Origin: Zobellia alginiliquefaciens
GTDB lineage: Bacteria > Bacteroidota > Bacteroidia > Flavobacteriales > Flavobacteriaceae
Length of the DNA: 64,000 nucleotides
Direction of reading: 5' to 3'
Assembly (NCBI RefSeq): GCF_029323795.1
Contig: NZ_CP119758.1
Location: 4,154,001-4,218,000, forward strand
Positions 18,199 through 27,167 of the stretch are shown one piece after another. Positions within the stretch are counted from its first letter, which is position 1; the number at the start of each line of letters is the position of its first letter. The translations under genes were made by a program, and so were the position numbers. Under the pieces are notes generated by a model. That model had not been told where the DNA came from and made no database searches. It saw only the letters and a list, made by a program, of their open reading frames with translations.

Positions 18199-19587
18199 TT
18201 AGTATCCTGGATTTTGAACCAATGCCGGATCTGCCGCAATTTGACTTGCAGGCAACGGTAGTAATAATTTATTGGCATCTGTGATACCTAATACGGACTG
18301 TGCACGGTCTTGGCGCAATAAATCGAACCAACGGTGACCTTCCCATACCAACTCTAAACGTCTTTGTAAATCTATTTCGGCGAACAATGAGGTCTTATCG
18401 GTAGAACCACTATAATCCCCAAGATTTGCTCTGTTACGAATTTCGTTCAAATAAGAGACTGCATCCGTGGAGTTGCCCAATTCGTTTTCTATCTCGGCCA
18501 GCATGAGAAGCACGTCTGCATAACGCAGTACCACCCAATCGCTAGGGGAATCGCCTATTACCGTAGTTGGCACGGCAATTTTATTGTTATATGCTAAACC
18601 AGATTCCAGTTGGCCTACAAATACGTCCTTTCGGCTATCGGTATCATCATACAATGCGAAAAAATCAGGTTTAAGTACGCCATGTCCCTTTGTTCCGGCC
18701 ATACCGCCATCTTGTCTTCCCGTTGGGTTGAACATTCTATAGGCATCTGAACCTTCTCCATTTGAGTTTATTCCTGATGCGTACTGAACTACAAAAATGA
18801 GCTCTTCATTAAGTTCGTTATCAACCGAAAATACTTCGTCTACCGCAATCAGATTATGGGCATTGGAGTTTACAACTTTTAACAAGCTTTCCTTAGCTGC
18901 AGAATAATCTCCTAGGGTAAGATGAACCTTGCCTAGAAGCGCTTGTGCTGCAGTTTTTACCACACGTCCTCTATTACTGTCATTCCGAATGGGGAGCACA
19001 ATTTCCGCAGCCTCCAAATCTGAAATAATTTGAGCATAGACTTCCGTAACGGAGGTTCTGGACTGGCCAAAATACTCTTGTGGATTTTCAACTTCATCAA
19101 CAATTAAAGGAACATCACCAAAGGTTCTCACTAAATTGAAATAAAGTAATGCTCTAATGAATAACATTTCTCCAGTCCGCGCTTCTTTTAATGCGGCATC
19201 TTCAAACTCTACTTCTTGAATTCTGCTGAGCACAATATTGGCTCTTTGAATGCCTTTGTAGGTGTCTTCCCAAACATCGGCTATAAGGCTACTTTGCGGA
19301 ATAACGATAAAGTCGTCCAGCATCCCATAGTTTCCACCATCATTGGCTGGAGTTTCATCATAGGCATCTTCGCCCGGAAGTTCTCCAACAGCGGGCATGG
19401 CCGTGTCATAAACACCTGTAAATTGCAGGGTAGCGAATACGGCATTTACCGCTTCTTCCATTTCTGCCTCATTGGCATAGAAATTATCGGCAACCTTAGT
19501 GGTGGTTGGGTTCTGAATCAATTCTTTTTCGCAGCTTACCAATCCCAGAGCAAGAACTGCAATAGTTAAGGATATATACTTTTTCAT
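18199..19587 (-). CDS. RagB/SusD-family nutrient-binding lipoprotein
   Basis: Surface lipoprotein of 462 residues. Signal with lipobox LVSC near residue 19. The SusD N-terminal region covers the first half (ANEAEMEEAVNAVFATLQ), and the RagB/SusD C-terminal domain the rest (VLRYADVLLMLAEIENELGN, YLNEIRNRANLG, RRLELVWEGHRWFDLLRQDR, LLLPLPASQIAADP, ending LVQNPGY). It starts 12 bases after the susC stop. Placed before two phosphodiesterase genes, it probably binds a phosphodiester-containing glycan, teichoic-acid-like polymer or lipid head group; only context supports this. Confidence 0.94.
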   Translation of the reverse strand: MKKYISLTIAVLALGLVSCEKELIQNPTTTKVADNFYANEAEMEEAVNAVFATLQFTGVYDTAMPAVGELPGEDAYDETPANDGGNYGMLDDFIVIPQSSLIADVWEDTYKGIQRANIVLSRIQEVEFEDAALKEARTGEMLFIRALLYFNLVRTFGDVPLIVDEVENPQEYFGQSRTSVTEVYAQIISDLEAAEIVLPIRNDSNRGRVVKTAAQALLGKVHLTLGDYSAAKESLLKVVNSNAHNLIAVDEVFSVDNELNEELIFVVQYASGINSNGEGSDAYRMFNPTGRQDGGMAGTKGHGVLKPDFFALYDDTDSRKDVFVGQLESGLAYNNKIAVPTTVIGDSPSDWVVLRYADVLLMLAEIENELGNSTDAVSYLNEIRNRANLGDYSGSTDKTSLFAEIDLQRRLELVWEGHRWFDLLRQDRAQSVLGITDANKLLLPLPASQIAADPALVQNPGY

Positions 19588-19599
19588 TTGAATAGCTTT

Positions 19600-22500
19600 T
19601 TAGTATGAAATTTTTAAACCGATTGTATAGGTCTTGGAAATAGGATAGTTACCGCCGGAGTTGTAGCCGGACGTAAGTATATCACTTGAAGTACCATCTG
19701 GGTTCCAACCTCTCCATTTGGTAGAGGTAAACAGGTTATTTCCTGAAAAATAAACTTGTAAGCCGGAAAGTTTGATTCTCTCCAATAAGTTTTCCTGAAA
19801 ATTATAACCTACGCGGAGGTCTCTAAATCTGAAATAATCACCATTGTTTTCTTCTACAGTTACAGAACTACGCAGAATTTTTCTTGAGTTGGAGAAATTA
19901 CCAAAGTTGGGCTGACCCAAAAATCCGTCAGGATTGTTGACCGGGTGGTACCTATTGTCAAAGTAATATTGCGTAGGAACCCCAAAGCCTTCCCCGGATT
20001 CGGTTATGGAGCTAAGGTCGCCATCCAATAATGTTCTTCCCTCTACACCGGCAAAATTGGCACTTAAGGTAAAGCCTTTGTAATCTAGGTTTACACCAAA
20101 ACCATAGGTAAAATCAGGAGCATAAGTACCTTTGGATGTTTTGTCCTCATCATCTATAACACCATCGTTATTGATGTCCACAACTTTTAAATCACCCGTA
20201 AGGGTACCGTCTAAATGTGGTGTTGAGTCAATTTCTTCCTGTGTTTTAAATACACCATCTAAGGTATACCCATAGATTTCGGCAATAGGTCTACCAATTT
20301 GAGTTGTAAAAAGTTGGTCCCTACCCGTAGCAATTTTATCTTGCCCAGGCCCTAAAGCAATAACCTTGTTCTCATACGAGGTTAGGTTGGCGTTGAACCC
20401 AACGCCTAACTCTCCTACTTTAAAACCGTTCCCGGATATCTGAAATTCCCAGCCTTGGTTTTCCATTTCACCAATATTGGCCAATACATTATCATAACCT
20501 GTTTGCTGTGGAACGGGAACATCCAATAGCAAATCTTTGGTGTTGGTCTTATAATAGGCCATGTTGAAGTTCAGTTTGTTATTGAACAACCCAAGGTCCA
20601 GACCAATGTTAAAAGAAGAAGCTACTTCCCAACCCAAATCTGGATTAGGGGCAGATGTGGTAATATATCCTGGTGCAATACCACCATCAAATACATAGTT
20701 GGAATCCGTTACCAATGCTTTAGAAGCATAGGTTCCAATCTGGTTGTTTCCAGTTTGACCCCAACTGGCCGATATCTTACCAAAACTTACTACATCATTT
20801 TGAGGAAAAAAACCTTCTCTGGTAAATACCCAACCGCCTGCAACGGAAGGGAAATTACCCCATCTGTTATTGATTCCGAACCTTGAAGATCCATCACGAC
20901 GAATAGCTGCCGATATCAGATACTTTGAATCAAAATCATACTGTAAACGAGCCAAGTAGGATTCTAATGTCCATATACCTACATCCGCCGATGCGGTAAA
21001 AGCACTTGCACCCGCAATATTTTGAATGTTATCATCTGCGAAACCGGTACCGATTACCCTAGTATAATCCGTTTTTTCCTTTTGAAACGTATAACCACCT
21101 AAAAGGTTAAGGTGATGTTTGCCAAAACTCTTATCGTATGTTAAGGTGTTTTCAAGCAAATAATTGATTTTATTCTGCTTACGTTGTTCACCGTTAGCAT
21201 CCGCTCTAGGGGCTGGAGTCCGGTAAGATCCCACGCTAATAGGGTAGTAGTAGTCGCGAACATAGGAATCATAATCGCCTCCTAAAGAAAATTTATAGGT
21301 TAGGCCCTCTAGAATTTCTGCATCAATAAAGGCATTACCAAAAATCCTAAATCGTTTTTTAACGTCCGTAATTAAATTGGCAGTGGCAATTAGGTTTTCT
21401 ACTGGTGTACCATTAATACGGACGCCTTCAACCTCATGCTGTTCGTGTACAAGCTGGTCACTAATATTAATACTTCCATCTGACTTATAAGGGCTGTAAA
21501 ATGGAAAATTAAGAACGGAAAGGCCAAGCACACCGTTGCTTCGGCTACCTTGGTCTACTGAGTTTTCAATGGAGTACGTAGGTTTTAGGTTGATACCAAA
21601 TTTGACCTTTTCCGAGATTTGACTCTGAAGATTTACCGATCCCGAGTAACGCTTAAAATCCGTACCAACCACAACACCTTCTTGATCATAATATCCCAAA
21701 GATGTGTAATAGGTTGTTTTTTCATTCCCCCCAGAAACGGATAGCGCATAGTTGGACAAGGCTGCATTCCTAAAACCTTCATCGATCCAGTCCGTATTCA
21801 CAAGGCCGGGCTCTCCATTTAGGTAGGGTGTTAATTCTGGCAAGAAAAGTTCACGGCCGTCTATCTGTTTTCCATCAATAAGTTTTGTAACCCTCACGGA
21901 GTTCGGATCGATTTCACTCCTATTAGCAGGGTCTTTAGAAACATAACCCCAGTTTCTAGCTTCGGTCAGGAATTGAGCAAATTCATAACCGTCCACCAAT
22001 TCTACACCCGAGCTTTGCTGTTGCACACCTCCGTAAGTTTCTAAGGTTACGGTTGTTTTTTGATTACGGGTACCGGATTTTGTAGTAATCAATATTACTC
22101 CATTCGCAGCTCTTGAACCATAAATGGATGCTGAAGCGGCATCTTTTAGAATATTGATTTCGGCTATATCGTTAGGGTTTACGGAACTTAAAGAACTTCC
22201 CTCTGTAAGCGGAAAGCCATCAACTACGATTAAAGGGTTGGTACCCGCAGTTAGTGTTCCTGTACCTCTAATGATAATTTGCGAATCTGAACCAGGTTGA
22301 CCGTTGGATTGGTTGATGATTACCCCGGAAATTTTACCGGCCAATTGCTGATCGACCGTAGCAGCGGTAACATTTTCAAGTTCGCTGTTCTTTATCTCGG
22401 AGACCGACCCAACCACCTTTGCTCTGGCTTGTTGACCATACCCAATAAGTACAACCTCTTGCAGGGCAGAGGAAGCCATAGATAATTTAATATCTATTTG

Positions 22501-23082
22501 AGTTTCGTTTCCTACCGGAACATATTCGGTATTATAACCAATATATGATACCACCAGTACCGCATCCGGACCTACATTAATACTGTAGTTACCATCAAAA
22601 TCGGTAGCGGTGCCGTTAGTAGTTCCTTTTTCTACAATAGAGGCGCCAGGTAAGGGTTGACCGGTTTCGTCTAGAACCCTTCCTTCAACTTGCTGAAAAA
22701 TTAGGTCTACAACTTTATTTTCGGTTTGCTTTCGTCGATCTATAGAAATATTCTCATCTATTCGTCTAAAAGCAAGACCCGCATCCTTGGCCAGAATTTC
22801 TAAAACGGACTTTAACGAAACTCCACTGTAATTAAAATTGTACCTGTTTTTTAAATTGATAATGGATCGACCGTATACGAAGTTAAATGTAGTTTGGTCC
22901 TCAATAGTAGAGATAACCTCTTCTATAGAGGCATTTTTTAGGGATAGTTCTACGGAAACTTGGTCTAATCGTTGGGCTTCAACCGTCGATGCGAAAAGAG
23001 GGTTCATTAGCGCAACAATCACAAGTAGAACGGTAATTTTCATTGTCAACGCAATAAATTGTTTAATACTTAGTGAATTCAT
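19600..23082 (-). CDS. SusC/RagA-family TonB-linked outer-membrane transporter
   Basis: Outer-membrane porin of 1160 residues: long signal region (about 1-36, ending ASTVEAQ), STN domain (about 40-110, LKNASIEEVISTIEDQTTF), carboxypeptidase-regulatory-like domain (about 128-210, GRVLDETGQPLPGASIVEKG), plug with LQEVVLIGYGQQ and SIYGSRAANGVILITTKSG, then the barrel, ending with the standard YTIGLKISY. It lies 127 bases after fecR and 12 bases before susD. The STN domain fits signalling to the FecR encoded upstream. The operon also carries two GDPD enzymes. Confidence 0.95.
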   Translation of the reverse strand: MNSLSIKQFIALTMKITVLLVIVALMNPLFASTVEAQRLDQVSVELSLKNASIEEVISTIEDQTTFNFVYGRSIINLKNRYNFNYSGVSLKSVLEILAKDAGLAFRRIDENISIDRRKQTENKVVDLIFQQVEGRVLDETGQPLPGASIVEKGTTNGTATDFDGNYSINVGPDAVLVVSYIGYNTEYVPVGNETQIDIKLSMASSALQEVVLIGYGQQARAKVVGSVSEIKNSELENVTAATVDQQLAGKISGVIINQSNGQPGSDSQIIIRGTGTLTAGTNPLIVVDGFPLTEGSSLSSVNPNDIAEINILKDAASASIYGSRAANGVILITTKSGTRNQKTTVTLETYGGVQQQSSGVELVDGYEFAQFLTEARNWGYVSKDPANRSEIDPNSVRVTKLIDGKQIDGRELFLPELTPYLNGEPGLVNTDWIDEGFRNAALSNYALSVSGGNEKTTYYTSLGYYDQEGVVVGTDFKRYSGSVNLQSQISEKVKFGINLKPTYSIENSVDQGSRSNGVLGLSVLNFPFYSPYKSDGSINISDQLVHEQHEVEGVRINGTPVENLIATANLITDVKKRFRIFGNAFIDAEILEGLTYKFSLGGDYDSYVRDYYYPISVGSYRTPAPRADANGEQRKQNKINYLLENTLTYDKSFGKHHLNLLGGYTFQKEKTDYTRVIGTGFADDNIQNIAGASAFTASADVGIWTLESYLARLQYDFDSKYLISAAIRRDGSSRFGINNRWGNFPSVAGGWVFTREGFFPQNDVVSFGKISASWGQTGNNQIGTYASKALVTDSNYVFDGGIAPGYITTSAPNPDLGWEVASSFNIGLDLGLFNNKLNFNMAYYKTNTKDLLLDVPVPQQTGYDNVLANIGEMENQGWEFQISGNGFKVGELGVGFNANLTSYENKVIALGPGQDKIATGRDQLFTTQIGRPIAEIYGYTLDGVFKTQEEIDSTPHLDGTLTGDLKVVDINNDGVIDDEDKTSKGTYAPDFTYGFGVNLDYKGFTLSANFAGVEGRTLLDGDLSSITESGEGFGVPTQYYFDNRYHPVNNPDGFLGQPNFGNFSNSRKILRSSVTVEENNGDYFRFRDLRVGYNFQENLLERIKLSGLQVYFSGNNLFTSTKWRGWNPDGTSSDILTSGYNSGGNYPISKTYTIGLKISY

Positions 23083-23209
23083 AACTTCACAGAATGTTTA
23101 ATGGTTATCTATTTAATCGTTAAATGCTATGCAGTCTGTTGATCCTCGCCAAAGTGTCACAGGCTGCTTTTTTTTCTGAGTCTATTTTATTTACATGGTG
23201 GTATAGGTT

Positions 23210-24202
23210 TTAATGGTTGCATGATCCTTTTAATAAAATGGTATGGTTTTCTAAATACTCGTAATCCATTCCTTTGGTAGCAAATTTTATACTCTCTAGA
23301 ACTACGTGGAGTTTTGCTTTCTCATAACGTGCCGTAACATGGCAATTTTTAAGGGATGGAGACTGAAAGTCTATTTCAATACCGTACCATCTGGTGAGCA
23401 TTTTAGAAGCCTCTAAGAAAGTGATATCGTTAAATCTGATAATTCCATTTTTCCAATCTAGATAGTTTTCATTATCAACGGTAGAGGTAATAAGTTCATC
23501 ACCTTTTTTACTGTATGCAGCCATTTGATTGGGAGTAAGATATACCGTATTGATGGCACCATCTTTATTTTCCGATTGTACCCGTACTTTTCCCGTCCTG
23601 ACAGTTACTGAAATATTTTCGCTAAAGTCATAAGCGTTTACATTGAACGAGGTTCCCAATACCTGAGTGGTTACATTCTCTGTATGGATTATAAACGGTT
23701 TATTGGGATTCTTTGCTACTTCAAAAAATGCTTCACCATTTAGCTTCACTTCTCTTGTAGATAGCGCATTGAAACTTTCGGGAAACTCAATACTGCTGCC
23801 CGCATTTAAGGTAATTTTTGTTCCGTCTTGCAGCGTTAAAGTAGAACGTTGACCCCATTCCGTAGATTTAGTTACAAAAGATTGGGCAACTACATTTTCT
23901 TTTTCAAATGGGTTGATGGTATAAAAAGCAGCACTTAAACTAAATAAAAGTAAAACCATTGCTGCAGCAATTTTCAACCATTTGTAGGTTTTGGTTGAGT
24001 GGGTTTTGTTAGGGGCTATTCCCTTTTTAAGAATGTGGGAATATATTTCCGATTGAATACGGAACTCTTCTTCTATTTCCGGCAAAGTAGCATCGGCATC
24101 AGTATAGCTGTCAAGAACTTTATCCAAAAGCTCCTGTTCCTCTTGGGAACAGTTGCCTGAAATGTATTTGTCTATTAAATTTTGAAGTTCTTTTTCCGTC
24201 AT
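23210..24202 (-). CDS. FecR-family anti-sigma factor
   Basis: Anti-sigma regulator of 330 residues: cytoplasmic N-terminus with the CSQEEQELLDKVLDSY segment, a membrane span at about 82-103 (IAAAMVLLLFSLSAAFYTI), FecR domain about 125-225 (STLTLQDGTKITLNAGSSIEF, QVLGTSFNVNAY) and C-terminal DUF4974 domain about 255-325 (FLEASKMLTRWYGIEIDF). Gene order here is the usual sigma, then fecR, then susC. A short C-terminal end (LLKGSCNH) is normal. Confidence 0.92.
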   Translation of the reverse strand: MTEKELQNLIDKYISGNCSQEEQELLDKVLDSYTDADATLPEIEEEFRIQSEIYSHILKKGIAPNKTHSTKTYKWLKIAAAMVLLLFSLSAAFYTINPFEKENVVAQSFVTKSTEWGQRSTLTLQDGTKITLNAGSSIEFPESFNALSTREVKLNGEAFFEVAKNPNKPFIIHTENVTTQVLGTSFNVNAYDFSENISVTVRTGKVRVQSENKDGAINTVYLTPNQMAAYSKKGDELITSTVDNENYLDWKNGIIRFNDITFLEASKMLTRWYGIEIDFQSPSLKNCHVTARYEKAKLHVVLESIKFATKGMDYEYLENHTILLKGSCNH

Positions 24203-24282
24203 TACTATGGTGCTCTATAAGTAAGAGAGAAAAAAGAAGGTTAACCCTAAGCAAGAAAGTGCTTTTTTTGAAAAAAATAATT

Positions 24283-24810
24283 TTAAGAAGCAATAACCGG
24301 AGTTAATTGTTTGATTGATTGGGTGATATGATATTCAACGGTTTTTATTGAAATATTTAATTTATGGGCAATTTCTTTGTTAGAAAGGTCATCATACCTG
24401 CTCATGGTAAAAATTTGCTTGGTCTTCAATGGTAATGTATTAATACCATTTTCAATTTTGGACTTCGTTTCCTTAAAGTCCAACTCCCGCTCCGTGTTGT
24501 TTTCTAAATCGGCAAGATTTATCTGAGTTAGTAAATCAGAATATTTTTTGTTTTTCCTTATATATTCTAAGCATTTGTATTTAGTTGCAGAAAACAAGTA
24601 AGATTTTACATTTTTAATTTCAAGTTCTTTCCTTTTTGTCCAGAGATTACAGAAAACATCCTGAACTACATCTTTGGCTTCTGTTTCGTTTTGTAAAAGT
24701 TTAAGAGAGAATAGATAAAGACTTTTCCAGAGCCGGTCATAGAGTTGCTTAAAAGCAACCTCGTTGTCCTTGAGAGTAAGCAAAAACAAATTGGCATCTG
24801 AGATTTTCAT
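24283..24810 (-). CDS. ECF RNA polymerase sigma-70 factor
   Basis: ECF sigma factor of 175 residues. Region 2 at about 20-90 (FKQLYDRLWKSLYLFSLKLL, AKDVVQDVFCNLWTKRKELE) and region 4 at about 120-165 (LPLKTKQIFTMSRYDDLSN, EIAHKLNISIKTVEYH). It heads the susC-susD-GDPD operon and is followed 80 bases later by its FecR partner. No other start fits better than the ATG at the listed end. Confidence 0.93.
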   Translation of the reverse strand: MKISDANLFLLTLKDNEVAFKQLYDRLWKSLYLFSLKLLQNETEAKDVVQDVFCNLWTKRKELEIKNVKSYLFSATKYKCLEYIRKNKKYSDLLTQINLADLENNTERELDFKETKSKIENGINTLPLKTKQIFTMSRYDDLSNKEIAHKLNISIKTVEYHITQSIKQLTPVIAS

Positions 24811-25285
24811 AGGTGTGGTCTAACACCTGCAATGATACCTAGATAAGTTAACGCATATATTACCTAAACTTTAATTTTGTCTTATAATAACTTGAATTGA
24901 GTGGCACATATGTTGATTTAATATGTTGAGAGTACTTTGGAGGCAGAAAACACGCTAACCGTAAAAGGTATCCACACAGGTGCCTCTTCAAATTTCCCTC
25001 CCAATACATATCAATACCCATAGGAAACAACGCGGCCAAAGATCCGATGTAGTTCAACACCACATTCATGCTCGGTCAATACCGACCGCACGGATGCTTA
25101 CTTATTAGCACCAGTATTTATTTCAGAACATTCAATTTTCTAAGACCAAGAAGAGTTAAATCCAACCTTTTTTTAATAAATGAATCGAAATCAAACTCTT
25201 TTTTAGGCTCTAGATTTGTGGCAAATAGGTATGTATTGTTTTTAAATTCAGCAACTAATTTCTCTTTCGGGATGCTTGCTCTTTT
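24811..25285. other. Intergenic gap of 475 bases, no supported gene
   Basis: This gap lies between the sigma gene start and the alkaline phosphatase stop. A 69-codon frame on the minus strand (24860-25069) and a 73-codon frame on the plus strand (25068-25289) are open, but neither shows a recognised domain or convincing composition; the former could be a remnant. The promoter of the sigma-led operon must lie near 24811-24870. Confidence 0.4.
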
Positions 25286-26695
25286 TTAAAAAGTATTTTC
25301 TACTTCCGCAGCTTCAAGCATAAAGTAGTGTAGGTCCGTATTCTTTATAAAGGGTTTTAAATGTTGGCTTCCCGGTCCGTACATGGCCAATTCAACATAA
25401 TCGGCAGAATGCTGCATACTGATCCAACCCACAGAATTGTGTTTTGACTGTATTTCTGCCAAAACCTTAAAAGGAAGTTTCTTTGGATTGTATAGGCCGT
25501 CTTCCGTTTGTAATTCGGAATAGTAACTTAATAATAGTTTTGCTTTTTCGTCCGTAAGCGGCATTGCATTGGCATAAGCTACTCTTTCCTTCAATTGGGA
25601 TACGGATGTTTCTTTGCCGATACCGTTCAAAATCCACTCATTGGTGTGTTTGTATTTCTGGACGGAATCAAAATTATCGTTTGTCTCTTTTCCATAAATC
25701 AATCCTGGGTTGGCATTACCGTGGTCTGTGGTGATAATGACTAAAGTTTCGCCGTCTTGCTCGGCAAAATCCATAGCTACTTGTATAGCGTCGTCATGCG
25801 CCACTTGATCGTACAAAAGGCCGGCAATATCGTTCCCATGTGCGGCCCAATCTACTTTTCCGGCCTCTACCTGTAATACAAAACCTTTAGGGTGGTCTTT
25901 CATGGCTTCAATGGCTTTATGCGTCATTTCGGCAAGCGTAGGTACTTTTTGCAGAAGTTCTTTACTATTATTTCTATCTATGGAGTAGGGAAGTGCACCA
26001 TCATTAAAAACCCCTAAAATTGGTTTATCTATAGATGCCGAAAGCATTTCATTTCTGGTTTGTACCACTTCATAACCGTTTGATGAAAAATCTTTGTACA
26101 AATTCTTTTTGTCTTTTCGCTTCTCCGGAGAAAAGTACGTATCGCCCCCCCCCATCATTACATCAAATTTTTGTTGCAAGTATTTCTCGGCAATCTGTTC
26201 CTGGGCGTTTCTTGATTTGGAATTAATACAGAATCCGGCTGGAGTAGCGTGGGTGATGGGTACCGTGGTGACACAACCCGCTTTTTTTCCTGCTTGTTTA
26301 AATTTCTGCCAGATAGGAAGGTGTTCTTCTCCGTTTTTGCTCACGTTTAATGCGCCATTATCAATACGCACACCTCCGCCCCAAGAGGAGCTTGCCGCAG
26401 CGGAATCCGTTACTATAGAACTGGCGGAAGCCATATCCATAAGTGATCTGGTTACCTTATTGTCTTTATACAGTTGCAACCAATTGGTGCCTGTACCTAT
26501 TTTTCTGGAAAGGTACAAATCGGCCATGTTCAATGTGCCAATACTCATACCATCACTAACCACTACGATAATGTTTTTTGCTTTTTTGTTTTTGCCGGAG
26601 TTCCCGATACTATTGGCAGTACTGTTAAAAGGGTGAAGTAAGGATGTCCCAAGCGTAAGCAGCGATCCGTTTCTAAAAAATTTTCTTCTGTTCAT
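25286..26695 (-). CDS. Alkaline phosphatase (PhoA superfamily), Tat-type signal
   Basis: Exported zinc-dependent phosphomonoesterase of 469 residues. The N-terminus MNRRKFFRNGSLLTLGTSLL is twin-arginine-like, so export may occur folded. Motifs: IIVVVSDGMSIGTLN (first metal Asp), SIVTDSAAASSSWGGG with the nucleophilic Ser in D-S-A, VMMGGGDTYFS, FVLQVEAGKVDWAAHGND (metal ligands) and LVIITTDHGNANPG. It frees phosphate from monoesters such as glycerol-3-phosphate, the product of the GDPD enzymes encoded 7 kb away. It is also the last gene of the metal-acquisition cluster (31 bases after the DUF3299 gene), which may reflect its need for zinc. Confidence 0.93.
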   Translation of the reverse strand: MNRRKFFRNGSLLTLGTSLLHPFNSTANSIGNSGKNKKAKNIIVVVSDGMSIGTLNMADLYLSRKIGTGTNWLQLYKDNKVTRSLMDMASASSIVTDSAAASSSWGGGVRIDNGALNVSKNGEEHLPIWQKFKQAGKKAGCVTTVPITHATPAGFCINSKSRNAQEQIAEKYLQQKFDVMMGGGDTYFSPEKRKDKKNLYKDFSSNGYEVVQTRNEMLSASIDKPILGVFNDGALPYSIDRNNSKELLQKVPTLAEMTHKAIEAMKDHPKGFVLQVEAGKVDWAAHGNDIAGLLYDQVAHDDAIQVAMDFAEQDGETLVIITTDHGNANPGLIYGKETNDNFDSVQKYKHTNEWILNGIGKETSVSQLKERVAYANAMPLTDEKAKLLLSYYSELQTEDGLYNPKKLPFKVLAEIQSKHNSVGWISMQHSADYVELAMYGPGSQHLKPFIKNTDLHYFMLEAAEVENTF

Positions 26696-26726
26696 TTTTA
26701 TGTTATTTTGGTATGAAAGTGTTGTT

Positions 26727-27167
26727 TTATTTTAATTTAAACCCGGAACAATCGGTTAGGATGTAATTAAAGTGCTCAACATCGTCTTTGTTGAGTTTTA
26801 AGGTGCCTGTTATAAGCACTACATCGTCTGTATTAAAGTTGGGTTTAGTTTTAAAATGAAGTTCTACTGCTGTTTCCGGTCCTCCGTTACCACAAAAGAA
26901 ACAGGAAGCCAATGGATTCTTAGATAGAATAATGAGTTCCCCATTGGGGTCTACATCTAAGAAATAACCGGATAGGGTTACTTCTTTGCCTTGAAGGTTG
27001 ATTATTTCTTGACTGAACTCCGGGTACAGAAAGTTGGAATCATAGGTGGGGAAATATTTCTCTGTGTAATCTACTTTGGCCAAATCGTCCCAGGTAATGT
27101 CTACCTGCCCCATGGCGGTAATGGAAACGAGAAAAAATAGCGCGTATAAAAGGTTATGTTTCATCAC
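26727..27167 (-). CDS. Exported DUF3299-like protein of a metal transporter cluster
   Basis: Secreted protein of about 145 residues with signal peptide LLYALFFLVSITAMGQ. The rest resembles DUF3299: ITWDDLAKVDY, EVTLSGYFLDVDPNG, and the cysteine motif LASCFFCGNGGPETAVEL near residue 90. Its start overlaps the end of the permease gene by 14 bases, so it belongs to the ABC transporter operon. From general knowledge, DUF3299 genes accompany MacB-like ABC transporters in zinc-responsive loci of other bacteria, so a periplasmic accessory role in metal handling is plausible, but no biochemical function is known to me. Confidence 0.75.
   Translation of the reverse strand: MMKHNLLYALFFLVSITAMGQVDITWDDLAKVDYTEKYFPTYDSNFLYPEFSQEIINLQGKEVTLSGYFLDVDPNGELIILSKNPLASCFFCGNGGPETAVELHFKTKPNFNTDDVVLITGTLKLNKDDVEHFNYILTDCSGFKLK

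Noticed and set aside
25068-25289. 73-codon plus-strand frame between sigma and phosphatase genes
   Set aside because: No recognisable domain or start signal, and it runs into the phosphatase gene on the other strand.
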